A stretch of DNA of 64,000 nt from Palleronia sp. LCG004 (GCF_032931615.1 NZ_CP136759.1:1922001-1986000), one strand, 5' to 3'; shown: positions 9,270-20,334, numbered from the stretch's first letter. The notes: generated by a model from the letters alone, not told the origin. A program made the numbers and translations.

Positions 9270-9293
9270 GGGAGGGGGCCGGTGGCCCCTCCC
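9270..9293 (+). terminator. GC-rich hairpin after acs
   Basis: GGGAGGGGGCC and GGCCCCTCCC pair around a GGT loop right after the acs stop. There is no run of T, so it is a weak intrinsic terminator or an mRNA-stabilising hairpin. It lies only four bases before the next start codon, so it could also limit translation of that gene. Confidence 0.5.
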
Positions 9294-9297
9294 GACG

Positions 9298-9642
9298 ATG
9301 GCCGTGAAGATGAAATACCCCGAGACGCCGGACGGACGTTATTTTGTCGCCAAGGGGCGTCTCTGGCGAAAGACCGACCCGGGCATAACCAAATCGGCAC
9401 GCGAGGAGGCGGTCTCGCGCCTCATGGCGGCGCGACGTGCCGTGGGACAGGCGAACGACGACGACGAACGGGTCCGCGCACGTGCAAAGGTCGATGCGGC
9501 GAAGCGCGATCTGGGCGAGCGGGGGCCTGTCTGGTGGTCCGACGGGAAGCCTGACGAGACGCGCAAGGCCCCCTGGAACTCGAGCTATGCCGAATGGTGG
9601 GAGACGCTCGACGAGGCCACGCGCGAGGCGGGGATCGGTTGA
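9298..9642 (+). CDS. Conserved hypothetical protein
   Basis: A 114-residue basic protein with a recurring proteobacterial layout: a TPDGRYFVAKGRLWRKTDP opening, a helical charged middle (VSRLMAARRAVGQAND), and GERGPVWWSDGKPDE followed by a short Trp-rich end (YAEWWETL). I recognise the layout as a widespread uncharacterised family but know no function for it. No strong ribosome site precedes the ATG at 9298 or the in-frame ATG at 9310, and the acs hairpin lies directly upstream. It may be read through from acs. Confidence 0.75.
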   Translation: MAVKMKYPETPDGRYFVAKGRLWRKTDPGITKSAREEAVSRLMAARRAVGQANDDDERVRARAKVDAAKRDLGERGPVWWSDGKPDETRKAPWNSSYAEWWETLDEATREAGIG

Positions 9643-9646
9643 CCGT

Positions 9647-10477
9647 TCAGAGGCCGTGCGACCGGTCGTATTGAGACCGCTCGGGTTCCTCCCAATCGGG
9701 GCCGCCCCCGAGCACGATCATGTCGAGCGGGTGACAGACGGCCCGATCGCTCGAATGGATGTCACCGCAATCGCCCCCGGGACAGGTGCTCAGCACCGCG
9801 AGGAGGTCGATCTCGGCCAGAAGGTCCAGATGATCGCCCGCGCGGGCGGGACTCGCCTTCATGAAATAGCGCCCCTCGTCGGCCGTGAAGCCGGTGCACA
9901 TGAAGACGTTGAGCACGTCGTGGACATGCGCCTCGGCGATATGAGGATCGAGCCCTGTCGCACGGGCGAGCGCGCGCGTGAGGTTCGAATGGCAGCAATG
10001 CTGGTAATCCTCGCCGGACAAGAGCCGCCCGGTATAGGGATCGCAGCGGGTGCCGATCACGTCGTGGACCCGCCCGCCGAACGCATCGGTGCCGTACCAG
10101 TCGAGCGTATCGGCCACGATCGTGGCCATCGGCCGCAGATGCGGAAAACAGGACCAGAGCCGGTCGCCGGTCTCCAGATGCGTACCGTGCAGCGCACGGG
10201 TCTTGCCCGAGAAGAATCGCTCGGAGAGATCATCGTGGGCGAAGAGGTTCAGATCGCCGACCTGCGACCCTTCGGCGCAGAGGATCCGCAGCACCGCCCC
10301 GCGGGGAACACGGATGGCGCGCGCATCGCGCGGGGGCACCCTCACCCTGTCGATCTCGACAAGATCCGCGACCTGCCGCGCGATCCGCGCCGTGTCAGGC
10401 CGTGGGAGCGTTCCGGTCGGATAGCAGAGGACGGGCGCGACCGCGCGGCGGTCGGCGGCGTCCTCCGGCGGGGTCAC
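9647..10477 (-). CDS. DUF1989 (urea carboxylase-associated family) protein
   Basis: A 276-residue cytoplasmic protein. It matches the DUF1989 pattern: an N-terminal VPPRDARAIRVPRGAVLRILCAEGSQVGDLNLF, then CFPHLRPMATIVADTL, a Cys/His-rich HDVIGTRCDPYT and HCCHSNL, and MCTGFTADEGRYF. The paired Cys and His residues suggest a metal site. Family members sit near urea carboxylase and aminomethyltransferase-type genes, but none is present here. The GTG start at 10477 is supported by a GTGA overlap with the upstream gene's stop; there is no ATG near the expected N-terminus. It is translationally coupled to the small exported protein gene. Confidence 0.8.
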   Translation of the reverse strand: MTPPEDAADRRAVAPVLCYPTGTLPRPDTARIARQVADLVEIDRVRVPPRDARAIRVPRGAVLRILCAEGSQVGDLNLFAHDDLSERFFSGKTRALHGTHLETGDRLWSCFPHLRPMATIVADTLDWYGTDAFGGRVHDVIGTRCDPYTGRLLSGEDYQHCCHSNLTRALARATGLDPHIAEAHVHDVLNVFMCTGFTADEGRYFMKASPARAGDHLDLLAEIDLLAVLSTCPGGDCGDIHSSDRAVCHPLDMIVLGGGPDWEEPERSQYDRSHGL

Positions 10478-10719
10478 GTATCGCAGACCTGCTGGCCGGT
10501 GGCGTCGCGCAGCGGCGGGCCGTTCGGAGCTTCGGAAGCCTCGAGAGCCACGCCGTAGCAGCCATTCTCGTCGCGGATGAGGAAGGCGGGATCGACCCCT
10601 TGCGGCAGCGCGGCGAGCGCGGCGGGCGATACGTCGCGGACCCGGCCGGGCTCCTCCTCGGGCATCATGCAGCTCGCAGGCGCGGCCGTCACCAACGCAA
10701 TCATCGCCATAATCTTCAC
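10474..10719 (-). CDS. Small exported protein, possibly a lipoprotein
   Basis: An 81-residue protein with a hydrophobic N-terminus (KIMAMIALVTAAPASC) and a cysteine at about residue 17. The lipobox is poor because there is no Leu/Val/Ile at position -3, so either signal peptidase could act. The mature part contains two more cysteines (NGCYG and QQVCDT) that could pair in the periplasm. GGAGATCCGCAA before the GTG at 10719 is a good ribosome site. It overlaps the DUF1989 gene by GTGA. Family and function are not recognised. Confidence 0.65.
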   Translation of the reverse strand: MKIMAMIALVTAAPASCMMPEEEPGRVRDVSPAALAALPQGVDPAFLIRDENGCYGVALEASEAPNGPPLRDATGQQVCDT

Positions 10720-10881
10720 TTGCGGATCTCCAGCCGGTCCTTGGAATGCCGACCGAAGCTACCAGAGCGGTCCGTGCAGTCAAGCGAGCGGGAAGGTTGC
10801 CGATGTATTGCAGCCCCGAACGCTGCCGGGATCGCGGCTTTCCACAGCCGCCATGCTGTCCTATACCGTTGCCGATACGAA

Positions 10882-10921
10882 CGTCCCACAGGCTTGGGAC
10901 GCCAGATGGGACGAGGATGGC
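10882..10921 (+). promoter_or_regulatory. Possible alternative hairpins in the accB leader
   Basis: CGTCCCA at 10882-10888 can pair with TGGGACG at 10895-10901 (loop CAGGCT) or with a second copy of TGGGACG at 10907-10913. The second copy abuts and partly enters the ribosome site GAGG at 10913-10916, six bases before the accB ATG. The two pairings exclude each other, as in leader switches that open or hide a ribosome site. The repeat is directly visible; regulation is inference. Confidence 0.4.
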
Positions 10922-11410
10922 ATGACGGATACCCCGCACGACGGAGATGTGAGCTTCATCAAGGCACTGGCCGAGCTTCTCCGCGAGAACGACCTGACGG
11001 AGCTGCGCGTGAAGCGCGAATACGGCGAAGACGACAGCCTCGATGTCCGGGTCAGCCGCGGGCAGGTGATGGCCGTGCCCGCCCCGCCCCCGCCGAGCCT
11101 GCCCGGCCCCGCGCAGACCTCCGGCGCGGCACCCGCTGCCCCGAGCTCAGAGCCCGAGGCGGACCTTTCGAGCGACCTCGGCGCGGTGACTTCGCCCATG
11201 GTGGGCACGGCATACCTCGCCCCGGAGCCGGGCGCGTCGAACTTCGTCGTTCCGGGCGACGCGGTGCAGGAGGGTCAGACCCTTCTCATCATCGAGGCGA
11301 TGAAGACGATGAACCACATTCCCGCGCCCCGTGCCGGCATCGTGCGTCGGATCATCGTCGAAGACGGCGCGCCGGTCGAGTTCGGCGCCCCCCTGATGAT
11401 CCTCGAATAG
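10922..11410 (+). CDS. accB: Biotin carboxyl carrier protein of acetyl-CoA carboxylase
   Basis: A 162-residue protein. The N-terminal helical segment (VSFIKALAELLRENDLTELRVK) is typical of BCCP. A Pro/Ala-rich flexible linker spans about residues 48-80, then comes the biotinyl domain with EAMKTMN, where Lys128 carries biotin. It shuttles carboxyl groups from biotin carboxylase to the carboxyltransferase for malonyl-CoA synthesis. GAGG lies before the ATG at 10922. The gene is 9 bases ahead of accC. The upstream leader contains the repeated TGGGACG described separately. Confidence 0.95.
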   Translation: MTDTPHDGDVSFIKALAELLRENDLTELRVKREYGEDDSLDVRVSRGQVMAVPAPPPPSLPGPAQTSGAAPAAPSSEPEADLSSDLGAVTSPMVGTAYLAPEPGASNFVVPGDAVQEGQTLLIIEAMKTMNHIPAPRAGIVRRIIVEDGAPVEFGAPLMILE

Positions 11411-11419
11411 GCCGCATCG

Positions 11420-12766
11420 ATGTTCGAAAAGATCCTGATCGCCAATCGCGGCGAGATCGCCCTGCGCGTGATCCGCGCGGCACGCGAGATGGGGATCGGC
11501 ACGGTGGCCGTTCATTCCACCGCCGATGCCGACGCGATGCATGTGCGCATGGCCGACGAATCGGTCTGCATCGGTCCCCCGCCCGCCGGGCAGAGCTATC
11601 TGAGCTTTCCGGCCATCATCTCGGCCTGCGAGGTGACCGGCGCGCAGGCGATCCATCCGGGCTATGGCTTCCTGTCGGAAAACGCCAACTTCGTGCAGAT
11701 CGTCGAGGATCACCAGATCACCTTCATCGGTCCCTCGGCCGAACATATTCGCATGATGGGCGACAAGATCACCGCCAAGGAGACCATGAAGGCGCTCGGC
11801 GTGCCCTGCGTGCCGGGATCCGAAGGCGGGGTCGCCAACCTCGAGGCCGCGCGCGAGATCGCCGACAGCATGGGCTATCCCGTAATCATCAAGGCGACCG
11901 CAGGCGGCGGCGGACGCGGCATGAAGCTTGCCCGGACCGAAGGCGATCTCGCCTCCGCCTGGCAGACCGCGCGCGCCGAGGCGAAGGCCGCCTTCGGCAA
12001 CGACGAGGTCTATATCGAGAAGTATCTCGACACGCCGCGCCATATCGAGGTGCAGGTCTTCGGCGACGGCAAGGGCCGCGCCGTGCATCTGGGAGAGCGC
12101 GACTGCTCGCTCCAGCGGCGGCACCAGAAGGTCTTCGAGGAGGCTCCGGGGCCCGTCATCACGCCGGAGCAGCGCGCGCATATCGGCGCGATCTGCGCGA
12201 ATGCGGTCGCCCGGATCGGCTATGCCGGTGCCGGCACGATCGAATTCCTTTACGAGAACGACGAGTTCTACTTCATCGAGATGAATACCCGCCTCCAGGT
12301 GGAGCATCCGGTGACCGAGGCGGTCTTCGGGGTCGATCTCGTCCGCGAGCAGATCCGCGTCGCGGCCGGACTGCCGATGGATTTCGAGCAGGACAAGCTC
12401 ACGCTCAACGGACATGCGATCGAGGTGCGGCTCAATGCCGAGAAGCTCCCGACCTTCCGTCCGTCGCCGGGGCGGATCACGCAGTACCACGCTCCGGGCG
12501 GCCTCGGTGTCCGGATCGACAGCGCGCTCTACGACGGCTACCGCATCCCGCCCTACTACGATTCGCTGATCGGCAAGCTGATCGTCCACGGGCCCGACCG
12601 TCCGGCCGCGCTCGCCAGATTGTCGCGCGCCCTGGGAGAGCTGATCATCGACGGGGTCGACACGACCGTACCGCTGTTCGACGCGCTGCTTCGGGAGCCG
12701 GCCATTCAAAGCGGGGATTACACGATCCACTGGCTCGAAAAATGGCTCGAGACGAACCTTCAGTAA
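11420..12766 (+). CDS. accC: Biotin carboxylase subunit of acetyl-CoA carboxylase
   Basis: A 448-residue cytoplasmic ATP-grasp enzyme that carboxylates the biotin of AccB using ATP and bicarbonate. It starts with the family signature [25 protein letters not shown] and contains the ATP lid [12 protein letters not shown] (about 159-170) and the metal-binding [26 protein letters not shown] region, split here only for description. Length equals the E. coli enzyme. It lies between accB and aat, and the aat start overlaps its last 25 bases, so the three genes form one operon. AccA/AccD are not in the window. Confidence 0.97.
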   Translation: MFEKILIANRGEIALRVIRAAREMGIGTVAVHSTADADAMHVRMADESVCIGPPPAGQSYLSFPAIISACEVTGAQAIHPGYGFLSENANFVQIVEDHQITFIGPSAEHIRMMGDKITAKETMKALGVPCVPGSEGGVANLEAAREIADSMGYPVIIKATAGGGGRGMKLARTEGDLASAWQTARAEAKAAFGNDEVYIEKYLDTPRHIEVQVFGDGKGRAVHLGERDCSLQRRHQKVFEEAPGPVITPEQRAHIGAICANAVARIGYAGAGTIEFLYENDEFYFIEMNTRLQVEHPVTEAVFGVDLVREQIRVAAGLPMDFEQDKLTLNGHAIEVRLNAEKLPTFRPSPGRITQYHAPGGLGVRIDSALYDGYRIPPYYDSLIGKLIVHGPDRPAALARLSRALGELIIDGVDTTVPLFDALLREPAIQSGDYTIHWLEKWLETNLQ

Positions 12767-13404
12767 GAGCCGGGGTCACACCCGAACTGCTGCTGCAGGC
12801 TTATGTGCAGGGCATATTTCCCATGTCGGACGGCGCGGGCGAGGAGGACATCTTCTGGGTCGATCCCCGCCTGCGCGGAATCCTCCCGCTCGACGGCTTT
12901 CACCTTTCGCGGTCGCTGAGGCGGAGGATCCGGGCGACCCCGTTTGAAATCACGTTCGACCAGGATTTCGCGGGCGTCCTCGGGGGATGCGCCGATCGGG
13001 AAGAAACCTGGATCAACCCCGTCATCGCCGACCTCTATCTTCGTCTGCACGAAAGGGGCGTCGCGCATTCGATCGAGGTCCATGAAGAGGGCGCGCTTGT
13101 CGGGGGTGTCTACGGCGTGACGCTTGGCGGGGCGTTCTTCGGCGAATCGATGTTCTCGGTGCGGCGGGACGCGTCCAAGATCGCGCTCGTCTATCTGATC
13201 GACCGCCTGCGGGAGAACGGCTTCACGCTCTTCGATACGCAGTTCGTCACCGATCATCTCGTGACGCTCGGTGCCATCGAGATCCCGCGCGATGAATATC
13301 GCACCCGTCTTTCAAGCGCGCTTTTGCGGCGGGTCAGGTTCGACGCGTCGGCACCGATCCCCTCGCCCGATCACCTGTTGCAGCGCATGACCCAGACGTC
13401 GTAG
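12742..13404 (+). CDS. aat: Leucyl/phenylalanyl-tRNA-protein transferase
   Basis: A 220-residue enzyme of the N-degron pathway. It moves Leu or Phe from tRNA to proteins with N-terminal Arg or Lys, marking them for ClpS-ClpAP. Diagnostic segments are [43 protein letters not shown] and [19 protein letters not shown]. The ATG at 12742 lies inside the end of accC (25-base overlap), which fixes coupling, but a slightly later start cannot be excluded. The 3' end overlaps the convergent DUF2155 gene by 34 bases. clpS is not visible; clpX and clpP lie about 1.5 kb away. Confidence 0.93.
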   Translation: MARDEPSVRAGVTPELLLQAYVQGIFPMSDGAGEEDIFWVDPRLRGILPLDGFHLSRSLRRRIRATPFEITFDQDFAGVLGGCADREETWINPVIADLYLRLHERGVAHSIEVHEEGALVGGVYGVTLGGAFFGESMFSVRRDASKIALVYLIDRLRENGFTLFDTQFVTDHLVTLGAIEIPRDEYRTRLSSALLRRVRFDASAPIPSPDHLLQRMTQTS

Positions 13405-13751
13405 CGGCGATGTTCGAGCGGGTTGAGCGCGGGCGACGCGGCGATCATCCACCCTGCGAAGGCCGGCTGCTCCTCTCCCGCTTCCCGGATCACGAGATAG
13501 GCGAAGGCATCGCCTGCGGGGTTGTCCTGCGGATAGCGACACTCGCCGAGGGTGACCTGAAGGCGGCCGAAACCGACCGTCTCGCCACGGTCGAGTTCGA
13601 GGTCGCGAACCTCTCCCGTCATGCGGTCGAGCCCGCGCAACACGGCGGAACTGCCGGTATCGGTCAGAACCTCGGTCGTCGAATGGTCGCGATATTGCGC
13701 TGAGGCGAGGCCGGGAGCGAACAGGAAGACGAGCGCAATCGCGCGGATCAT
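13371..13751 (-). CDS. DUF2155 exported protein
   Basis: A 126-residue protein with a clear Sec signal (MIRAIALVFLFAPGLASA, cut before QYRD). The mature part has the DUF2155 pattern: LRGLDRMTGEVRDLEL, FGRLQVTLGECRYP and the C-terminal [27 protein letters not shown]. Two conserved cysteines may form a disulfide. The family is alphaproteobacterial and uncharacterised. The start is set by an ATGA overlap with the NDUFA12-like gene upstream and by GGAG before the ATG. Confidence 0.85.
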   Translation of the reverse strand: MIRAIALVFLFAPGLASAQYRDHSTTEVLTDTGSSAVLRGLDRMTGEVRDLELDRGETVGFGRLQVTLGECRYPQDNPAGDAFAYLVIREAGEEQPAFAGWMIAASPALNPLEHRRYDVWVMRCNR

Positions 13752-14131
13752 TCCGGGCTCCAGGCCTCGTAATCGCCGCGGGGCTTCGGCTGTTCGCGGC
13801 GGATCGATCCGACCGGCGCATAGGCCGCGGGCGTGCCCGTCATGTTCGGAAGATGCGCCTTCTCCCACGCCTTCTTCACGACCGGTCGGTCGATCGGCGT
13901 TTCGTCCCAGGTGTGGTGCAGCCACCCATGCCAGTCGGGACCGATGCGGCTGCCTTCGACCAAGCCGTTGTAGATGACCCAGCGTCGGCTGTCATCGGCG
14001 TTGCGATAGAAGACGTTGCCCGCATCGTCCTCGCCGACCTTGGTGCCCTTGCGCCAAGACCAGAGACGGGTGTTGAGGGTGGCACCGTTCCACCATGTCA
14101 CGACGCTCAGAAACCTGTCGAGGATACTCAT
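13748..14131 (-). CDS. NDUFA12-like NADH:ubiquinone oxidoreductase accessory subunit
   Basis: A 127-residue protein homologous to the mitochondrial complex I subunit NDUFA12 (B17.2). Recognisable segments are FFT-like FLSVVTWWNGATLNTRLWSWRKG, VGEDDAGNVFYR, RRWVIYNG and GPDWHGWLHHTWDETP. Alphaproteobacterial complex I carries this supernumerary subunit on its peripheral arm. It sits in an operon RidA-NDUFA12-DUF2155 with 4-base overlaps on both sides, away from any nuo cluster. Assignment is firm at family level. Confidence 0.92.
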   Translation of the reverse strand: MSILDRFLSVVTWWNGATLNTRLWSWRKGTKVGEDDAGNVFYRNADDSRRWVIYNGLVEGSRIGPDWHGWLHHTWDETPIDRPVVKKAWEKAHLPNMTGTPAAYAPVGSIRREQPKPRGDYEAWSPE

Positions 14132-14583
14132 GTCTCGGCTCCGCTTGATCTTGGCGACATATGCCGCATCGGCTGTCCCGCGTCCAGTGGGTGGAGGGCC
14201 TGAGCCTCGATCTCGATCTTCATCTCCGGCAATTGCAGCCCTGCCGAGATCATGGTGGCAGCAGGCGGATGCGCACCGAAGACCGCACGCGTGACAGGCC
14301 AGCAGAGCGGCCAGTCGCCGGGATTGGGCACGATGTACCTGACCCTCACCACGTCGCGCATCCCCGCACCAAGATCCGCCAGCGCCCGCTCGATCGTCCC
14401 GAGGGCGTTCCGGCACTGGGCCACGACGTCGTCGGGCATCACCATCGTGTCGCAATCGTAGCCCGTCGTGCCCGAAACGAAGATCCAGCCGCCGCTGGCG
14501 ATGGCCCGACAATAGCCGATCTCCGCCTCGAAGAGGGATCCGCTCGTCACACGATTAACGCGGCTTTCATCTTCGTTGGACAC
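14128..14583 (-). CDS. RidA family protein
   Basis: A 151-residue protein of the YjgF/YER057c/UK114 family. Typical parts are EAEIGYCRAIASGGWIFVSGTTG near the start, CRNALGTIERALADLGA in the middle and PATMISAGLQLPEMKIEIEAQA near the end (shown in fragments of the family pattern). RidA trimers deaminate reactive enamines and imines made by PLP enzymes; not all subgroups have this activity and the key Arg is not obvious here. The GTG at 14583 is preferred: it is preceded by GAGG with 7-base spacing and gives family length. It overlaps the NDUFA12 gene by ATGA. Confidence 0.85.
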   Translation of the reverse strand: MSNEDESRVNRVTSGSLFEAEIGYCRAIASGGWIFVSGTTGYDCDTMVMPDDVVAQCRNALGTIERALADLGAGMRDVVRVRYIVPNPGDWPLCWPVTRAVFGAHPPAATMISAGLQLPEMKIEIEAQALHPLDAGQPMRHMSPRSSGAET

Positions 14584-14618
14584 GATGATCCTCGATCGTG
14601 AAAGAACGGGGGCTGCGT

Positions 14619-14849
14619 ATGAAACGCGTGATCGTCTTCTGTTTCGCAACTCTGGTCGGAGCTGCCGGCACTCTCGTCCTGTCGGCGCACGGTGCCACGG
14701 GCATCGTCGCGCTTCGCCACGACCCTCGCATGCCGCTGCCCGAAGCGAGCGTCCTGGAACGGCTGGGAGGAGAGGCCGCGGAGGTTTTCGAGACCGCGAT
14801 GCTTCGCGCGCTGGAATTCCGGCAAAGGTACCTTCGGCAGAATTCCTGA
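14619..14849 (+). CDS. Small hypothetical protein with N-terminal membrane or signal segment
   Basis: A 76-residue protein. Residues 1-22 form a hydrophobic segment (KRVIVFCFATLVGAAGTLVL) ending in SAHGA, which could be cut as a signal peptide or stay as an anchor. The rest is helical (LPEASVLERLGGEAAEVFETAMLRALEFRQRYL). An in-frame GTG at 14598 is an alternative start; neither has a strong ribosome site. It is divergent from the RidA gene. No family was recognised. Confidence 0.5.
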   Translation: MKRVIVFCFATLVGAAGTLVLSAHGATGIVALRHDPRMPLPEASVLERLGGEAAEVFETAMLRALEFRQRYLRQNS

Positions 14850-14865
14850 GCACCAGAGGACCGTG

Positions 14866-14887
14866 CGCCGCCACTGGCGTGGCGGCG
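14866..14887. terminator. GC-rich hairpin between a small gene and clpX
   Basis: CGCCGCCAC and GTGGCGGCG form a perfect 9-base stem around TGGC. It lies between two convergent genes, ten bases past the clpX stop. There is no T-run on either side, so termination strength is doubtful. Confidence 0.45.
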
Positions 14888-14896
14888 GCGAGACGA

Positions 14897-16150
<1,254 letters not shown>

Positions 16151-16326
16151 CGCTTGTCCTTCCGGGGCATCAGGCCCCGCATCTGGTGTCGCGGGGGCCG
16201 GTTTCCTACCCGCCCCGCACCTTGTCCTGACCTCGTGCCGGTAAGCCTAGGACAGCGGATCTGTACCCGCAATCGCAAAAACCCGGCACGACGGGCGTCC
16301 TTCGGCCGCGCCCGAGGCCATTCCGG

Positions 16327-16956
16327 TCACGCCTTCGGATCGTCGCCCTTGGGCCTGTTCTCGACGATCTCGTCGATGAGACCCCATGCCTTGGCGTCCT
16401 CGGCGGACATGAAGTTGTCCCGTTCGAGCGCCTCGACGACCTTCTCGAGCGGTTGTCCCGTATGCTTCACGTAGATCTGGTTCAGCCGGTCCTTGAGCTT
16501 CTGTGTCTCCTGGGCGTGGATCATGATGTCCGTCGCCTGACCCTGATAGCCGCCCGAAGGCTGGTGGACCATCACGCGGCTGTTCGGAAGCGAGAAGCGC
16601 ATTCCGGGCTCGCCTGCCGTGAGAAGAAGCGAACCCATCGAAGCCGCCTGCCCCACAACCAGCGTCGAGACCGGCGGCTTGATGTACTGCATCGTGTCGT
16701 AGATCGACAGACCGCTCGTCACCACGCCACCGGGGCTGTTGATGTACATGCTGATCTCTTTCTTCGGGTTCTCGGCCTCGAGATGCAGCAGCTGAGCGAC
16801 GATCAGCGACGACATGCCGTCATGCACAGGACCGGAGAGAAAGATGATCCGCTCTTTCAGGAGGCGTGAGAAAATGTCGTATGCCCGCTCGCCGCGGCTG
16901 GTCTGCTCGACCACCATCGGGACGAGGTTCATGTACTGCGCGATGGGGTCTTGCAT
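16327..16956 (-). CDS. clpP: ATP-dependent Clp protease proteolytic subunit
   Basis: A 209-residue serine peptidase subunit with catalytic triad S106 (GQAASMGS), H131 (MVHQPSGG) and D180. It forms the two-ring 14-mer that works with ClpX and ClpA. The start [18 protein letters not shown] is the common alphaproteobacterial N-terminus. The longer open frame upstream is basic and unlike the family. GAGG lies about 8 bases before the ATG. It is divergent from glpD across 190 bases. Confidence 0.97.
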   Translation of the reverse strand: MQDPIAQYMNLVPMVVEQTSRGERAYDIFSRLLKERIIFLSGPVHDGMSSLIVAQLLHLEAENPKKEISMYINSPGGVVTSGLSIYDTMQYIKPPVSTLVVGQAASMGSLLLTAGEPGMRFSLPNSRVMVHQPSGGYQGQATDIMIHAQETQKLKDRLNQIYVKHTGQPLEKVVEALERDNFMSAEDAKAWGLIDEIVENRPKGDDPKA

Positions 16957-17146
16957 GGGATCTGCCTCGGGCTTGTCGGTATCGGGATTACCCCGAACGG
17001 GTTTCGAGAGTCTTATTATCGCACCAAGCCAGCCGCAAGGGCGGCCGGCTTTCCGCCCGGGGACCAAGGCAATTCGGGCACCCCCCTGCAATTCCCGGGC
17101 CGGGGCGCTATAGTTTCCGCCGACAAGCGAAGGAAAGGGCGCAGGC

Positions 17147-18766
17147 ATGGCCGACAGGCAGGACGGGCTCCATGATCTTTTCGTGATCGGCGGCGGCATC
17201 AACGGCACCGGCATCGCGCGCGACGCACAGGGTCGCGGCCTCAGCGTCGTGCTGGCCGAGATGGGCGATCTGGCCGGTGCGACATCGTCGAAATCGACGA
17301 AGCTCTTCCATGGCGGGCTCCGCTACCTGGAATTCTTCGAGGTGGGACTGGTCAAGAAGGCACTGGTCGAGCGCGAGACCCTTCTGGAGGCGATGCCGCA
17401 TATCTCGTGGCCGATGCGCTTCATCCTGCCCTATTCGCCCGACATGCGGTTCGAGGGCGACACCCCGACCTCCCGGCTGCTCGGATGGACCATGCCCTGG
17501 CTCAAGGGCCGCAGGCCGTCATGGCTGATCCGGGTCGGCCTCTTCATGTACGACAATCTCGGCGGGCGGAAATATCTTCCCGGCACAAAGACGCTCGACC
17601 TCGACACGTCGCCCGAGGGCAAGCCGATCGGCGATCGCTTCCACAAGGCTTACGAATACAGCGATTGCTGGATCGAGGATTCCCGCCTCGTCGCGCTCAA
17701 CGCGCGCGATGCAGAGATCCGCGGCGCGAAGGTGATGACGCGCACCAAGGTCGTCAGCGCGGAACGCCAGGGCCATCACTGGTCGGTCACGGTCGAAGAT
17801 GTCGAGACCGGATCGCAGCAGACGTTCCGGGCCCGCGCCCTCGTCAATGCCGGCGGCCCGTGGGTCGAGAACGTCGTCAAGAACACGGTTCGGATGAACA
17901 GCTCGGAAGGCGTGCGCCTGGTCCGGGGCTCGCATATCGTGACGAAACGTCTCTACGATCACGACAAGTGCTATTTCTTCCAGGGAGAGGACGGTCGTAT
18001 CGTCTTCGCCATTCCCTACGAGACCGACTTCACCCTGATCGGGACGACCGACAAGGATCACGGGCACGACCCGAGCGTGCCGGCGGAATGCACGCAAGAA
18101 GAGCAGCAGTATCTCTGCGACTTCGTGTCGAATTATTTCGAGAAGCCGGTGACGCGCGACCAAATCGTCTGGACCTATTCGGGTGTTCGCCCCCTCTACG
18201 ACGACGGGGCGAAATCGGCGACGGCGGCGACGCGCGACTACGTGCTGAGCCTCGATGCGGGGCCCGCGACAGACGGGGGCCGGGGATCCGAGCCGCCGCT
18301 CCTCAACGTGTTCGGCGGCAAGATCACGACCTATCGCAAGCTCGCCGAACAGGCGCTGACCAAGCTCGAGCCCTTCTTTCCCGAGATGCCCGGCAAGTGG
18401 ACCGCGGGCGTGGCGCTGCCGGGCGGCGATTTCCCCGTGGACGGCGTGCATAAGCTGACCTCCGATCTCAAGGCCGCGTATCCGTTCCTCGACGACTACT
18501 GGTGCGGGCGCCTGATCCGCGCCTACGGCACCGAGGCGCGGGAGGTCTGCGGCGACGCCAGGTCGGCGGAGGATATGGGCCGCGGCTTCGGCGGAACGCT
18601 GACCGAAGGCGAGGTCGACTGGCTCATGTCGCGCGAATATGCGCGCACGGCCGAGGACGTCGTCTGGCGGCGCACCAAGCTCGGCCTGCGGATGAGCGCC
18701 GAGGAGATCGCGGCGCTCGACACATACATGAAAGAACGGCGCGACGCCCAGCACGCGGCCGAGTAG
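17147..18766 (+). CDS. glpD: Aerobic glycerol-3-phosphate dehydrogenase
   Basis: A 539-residue membrane-associated flavoprotein that oxidises glycerol 3-phosphate to dihydroxyacetone phosphate and passes electrons to quinone. The FAD-binding dinucleotide motif [20 protein letters not shown] is at about 11-30, followed by [20 protein letters not shown] lies near the middle and the C-terminal helical domain is complete. AAGGAAAGGGC precedes the ATG. glpK follows 72 bases later on the same strand, so the pair makes a short glycerol-use unit. No GlpR regulator or transporter is in the window. Confidence 0.95.
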   Translation: MADRQDGLHDLFVIGGGINGTGIARDAQGRGLSVVLAEMGDLAGATSSKSTKLFHGGLRYLEFFEVGLVKKALVERETLLEAMPHISWPMRFILPYSPDMRFEGDTPTSRLLGWTMPWLKGRRPSWLIRVGLFMYDNLGGRKYLPGTKTLDLDTSPEGKPIGDRFHKAYEYSDCWIEDSRLVALNARDAEIRGAKVMTRTKVVSAERQGHHWSVTVEDVETGSQQTFRARALVNAGGPWVENVVKNTVRMNSSEGVRLVRGSHIVTKRLYDHDKCYFFQGEDGRIVFAIPYETDFTLIGTTDKDHGHDPSVPAECTQEEQQYLCDFVSNYFEKPVTRDQIVWTYSGVRPLYDDGAKSATAATRDYVLSLDAGPATDGGRGSEPPLLNVFGGKITTYRKLAEQALTKLEPFFPEMPGKWTAGVALPGGDFPVDGVHKLTSDLKAAYPFLDDYWCGRLIRAYGTEAREVCGDARSAEDMGRGFGGTLTEGEVDWLMSREYARTAEDVVWRRTKLGLRMSAEEIAALDTYMKERRDAQHAAE

Positions 18767-18841
18767 CAGCCGGCAGCGCGACCGACTTGCGCCCCGCGGT
18801 CCGTCGCGCCACCTTGGCCGCCAAGAGATGAGGGAGGCATG

Positions 18842-20329
18842 ATGACGCATATTCTGGCCATCGACCAAGGCACGACTTCGACCCGCGCGATCCTGTTCGA
18901 CGGAGACATGCGCATCACAGCGTCGGCACAGGAGGAGTTCGAGCAGCACTTCCCGTCGAGCGGCTGGGTGGAACACGAGGCCGACGACCTGTGGGAGACG
19001 ACGGCCGCCACCTGCCGCGCGGCGATCGAGAAGGCCGGGATCGAGCCCGGCAAGATCCAGGGCATCGGCATCACCAACCAGCGCGAGACCGTCGTCGTCT
19101 GGGAGAAATCCACCGGACGGCCGATCCATCGCGCGATCGTCTGGCAGGATCGGCGCACGTCCGAGATCTGCCAGGAGCTGCGCGCGAAGGGCTACGAGGA
19201 TCAGGTGATCGAGAAGACGGGACTGCTGCTCGATCCCTATTTCTCGGGCACCAAGCTCAAGTGGATCCTCGACAATGTCGACGGCGCGCGCGATCGCGCC
19301 AGGAAGGGCGAGCTGCTTTTCGGAACCGTCGATACCTGGCTCATCTGGCATCTGACGGGCGGCAAATCGCATGTCACCGACGCGACGAATGCCTGCCGGA
19401 CATTGCTCTACGACATCTACAAGGGGCGGTGGTCGACGACGATCGCCAAGATGCTCGACATACCGATGGAGATGCTGCCCGAGATCCGCGACACGGCTGA
19501 CGATTTCGGCGTGACGCGTGGCGATCTCTTCGGGGCGGAGATCCCGATCCTCGGGGTGGCGGGCGACCAGCAGGCGGCCACGATCGGGCAGGCCTGCTTC
19601 AAACCCGGCATGCTGAAATCGACCTACGGCACGGGATGTTTCGCGCTGCTCAATACCGGTGACACGCCGGTCAAGTCGAGCCACCGCCTGCTCACCACCG
19701 TGGCCTATCGCTTCGACGGAAAGCCGACATACGCCCTCGAGGGTTCTATCTTCATCGCGGGGGCCGTGGTGCAGTGGCTGCGCGACGGGCTCGGCATCAT
19801 CGACAAGGCTTCCGCCACGCAGGATCTGGCCGAGAAGGCCGATGACGGTCAGGATCTCGTTCTGGTGCCGGCCTTCACGGGCCTGGGAGCGCCCTACTGG
19901 AACGCCGATTGCCGCGGGGCGGTCTTCGGCCTCACGCGCAGTTCCGGCCCGGCCGAGTTCTCGAAGGCGGCGTTGCAATCGGTGGGGTTCCAGACCCGCG
20001 ACCTGCTCGAGGCGATGCAGGCGGACTGGGAGAGCGGAGAGGAGCCCGAGACGCTTCGCGTCGATGGCGGCATGTCGGCCTCGAACTGGGCGATGCAGTT
20101 CCTCAGCGACATCATCGGCGCCAAGGTCGACCGGCCGAAGATCCTCGAGACGACCGCGGTGGGCGCAGCCTGGCTCGCGGGCATGCGGGCCGGGTTCTAC
20201 CCCGATCAGGAAGGCTTCGCCCAGCGTTGGGAGATCGACCGCAGCTTCGACCCGGCGATGGACGATGCGGAGCGGCAGACGAAATACGAGCGGTGGAAAC
20301 GCGCGGTGCAGGCGACGATGGACGTCTGA
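18842..20329 (+). CDS. glpK: Glycerol kinase
   Basis: A 495-residue FGGY-family kinase that phosphorylates glycerol with ATP. Signatures are [17 protein letters not shown] at the N-terminus, [13 protein letters not shown], the substrate region [14 protein letters not shown], and the C-terminal FGGY motif region [16 protein letters not shown]. Two adjacent ATG codons lie at 18839 and 18842. The second is preferred because GGGAGG ends at 18837, too close to the first. A strong hairpin follows the stop. Confidence 0.96.
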   Translation: MTHILAIDQGTTSTRAILFDGDMRITASAQEEFEQHFPSSGWVEHEADDLWETTAATCRAAIEKAGIEPGKIQGIGITNQRETVVVWEKSTGRPIHRAIVWQDRRTSEICQELRAKGYEDQVIEKTGLLLDPYFSGTKLKWILDNVDGARDRARKGELLFGTVDTWLIWHLTGGKSHVTDATNACRTLLYDIYKGRWSTTIAKMLDIPMEMLPEIRDTADDFGVTRGDLFGAEIPILGVAGDQQAATIGQACFKPGMLKSTYGTGCFALLNTGDTPVKSSHRLLTTVAYRFDGKPTYALEGSIFIAGAVVQWLRDGLGIIDKASATQDLAEKADDGQDLVLVPAFTGLGAPYWNADCRGAVFGLTRSSGPAEFSKAALQSVGFQTRDLLEAMQADWESGEEPETLRVDGGMSASNWAMQFLSDIIGAKVDRPKILETTAVGAAWLAGMRAGFYPDQEGFAQRWEIDRSFDPAMDDAERQTKYERWKRAVQATMDV

Positions 20330-20334
20330 CCGGA

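Noticed and set aside
16957..17060. Heat-shock or housekeeping promoter for clpP
   Set aside because: CTTG and TAATAA-like pieces exist, but the spacing does not fit either consensus.
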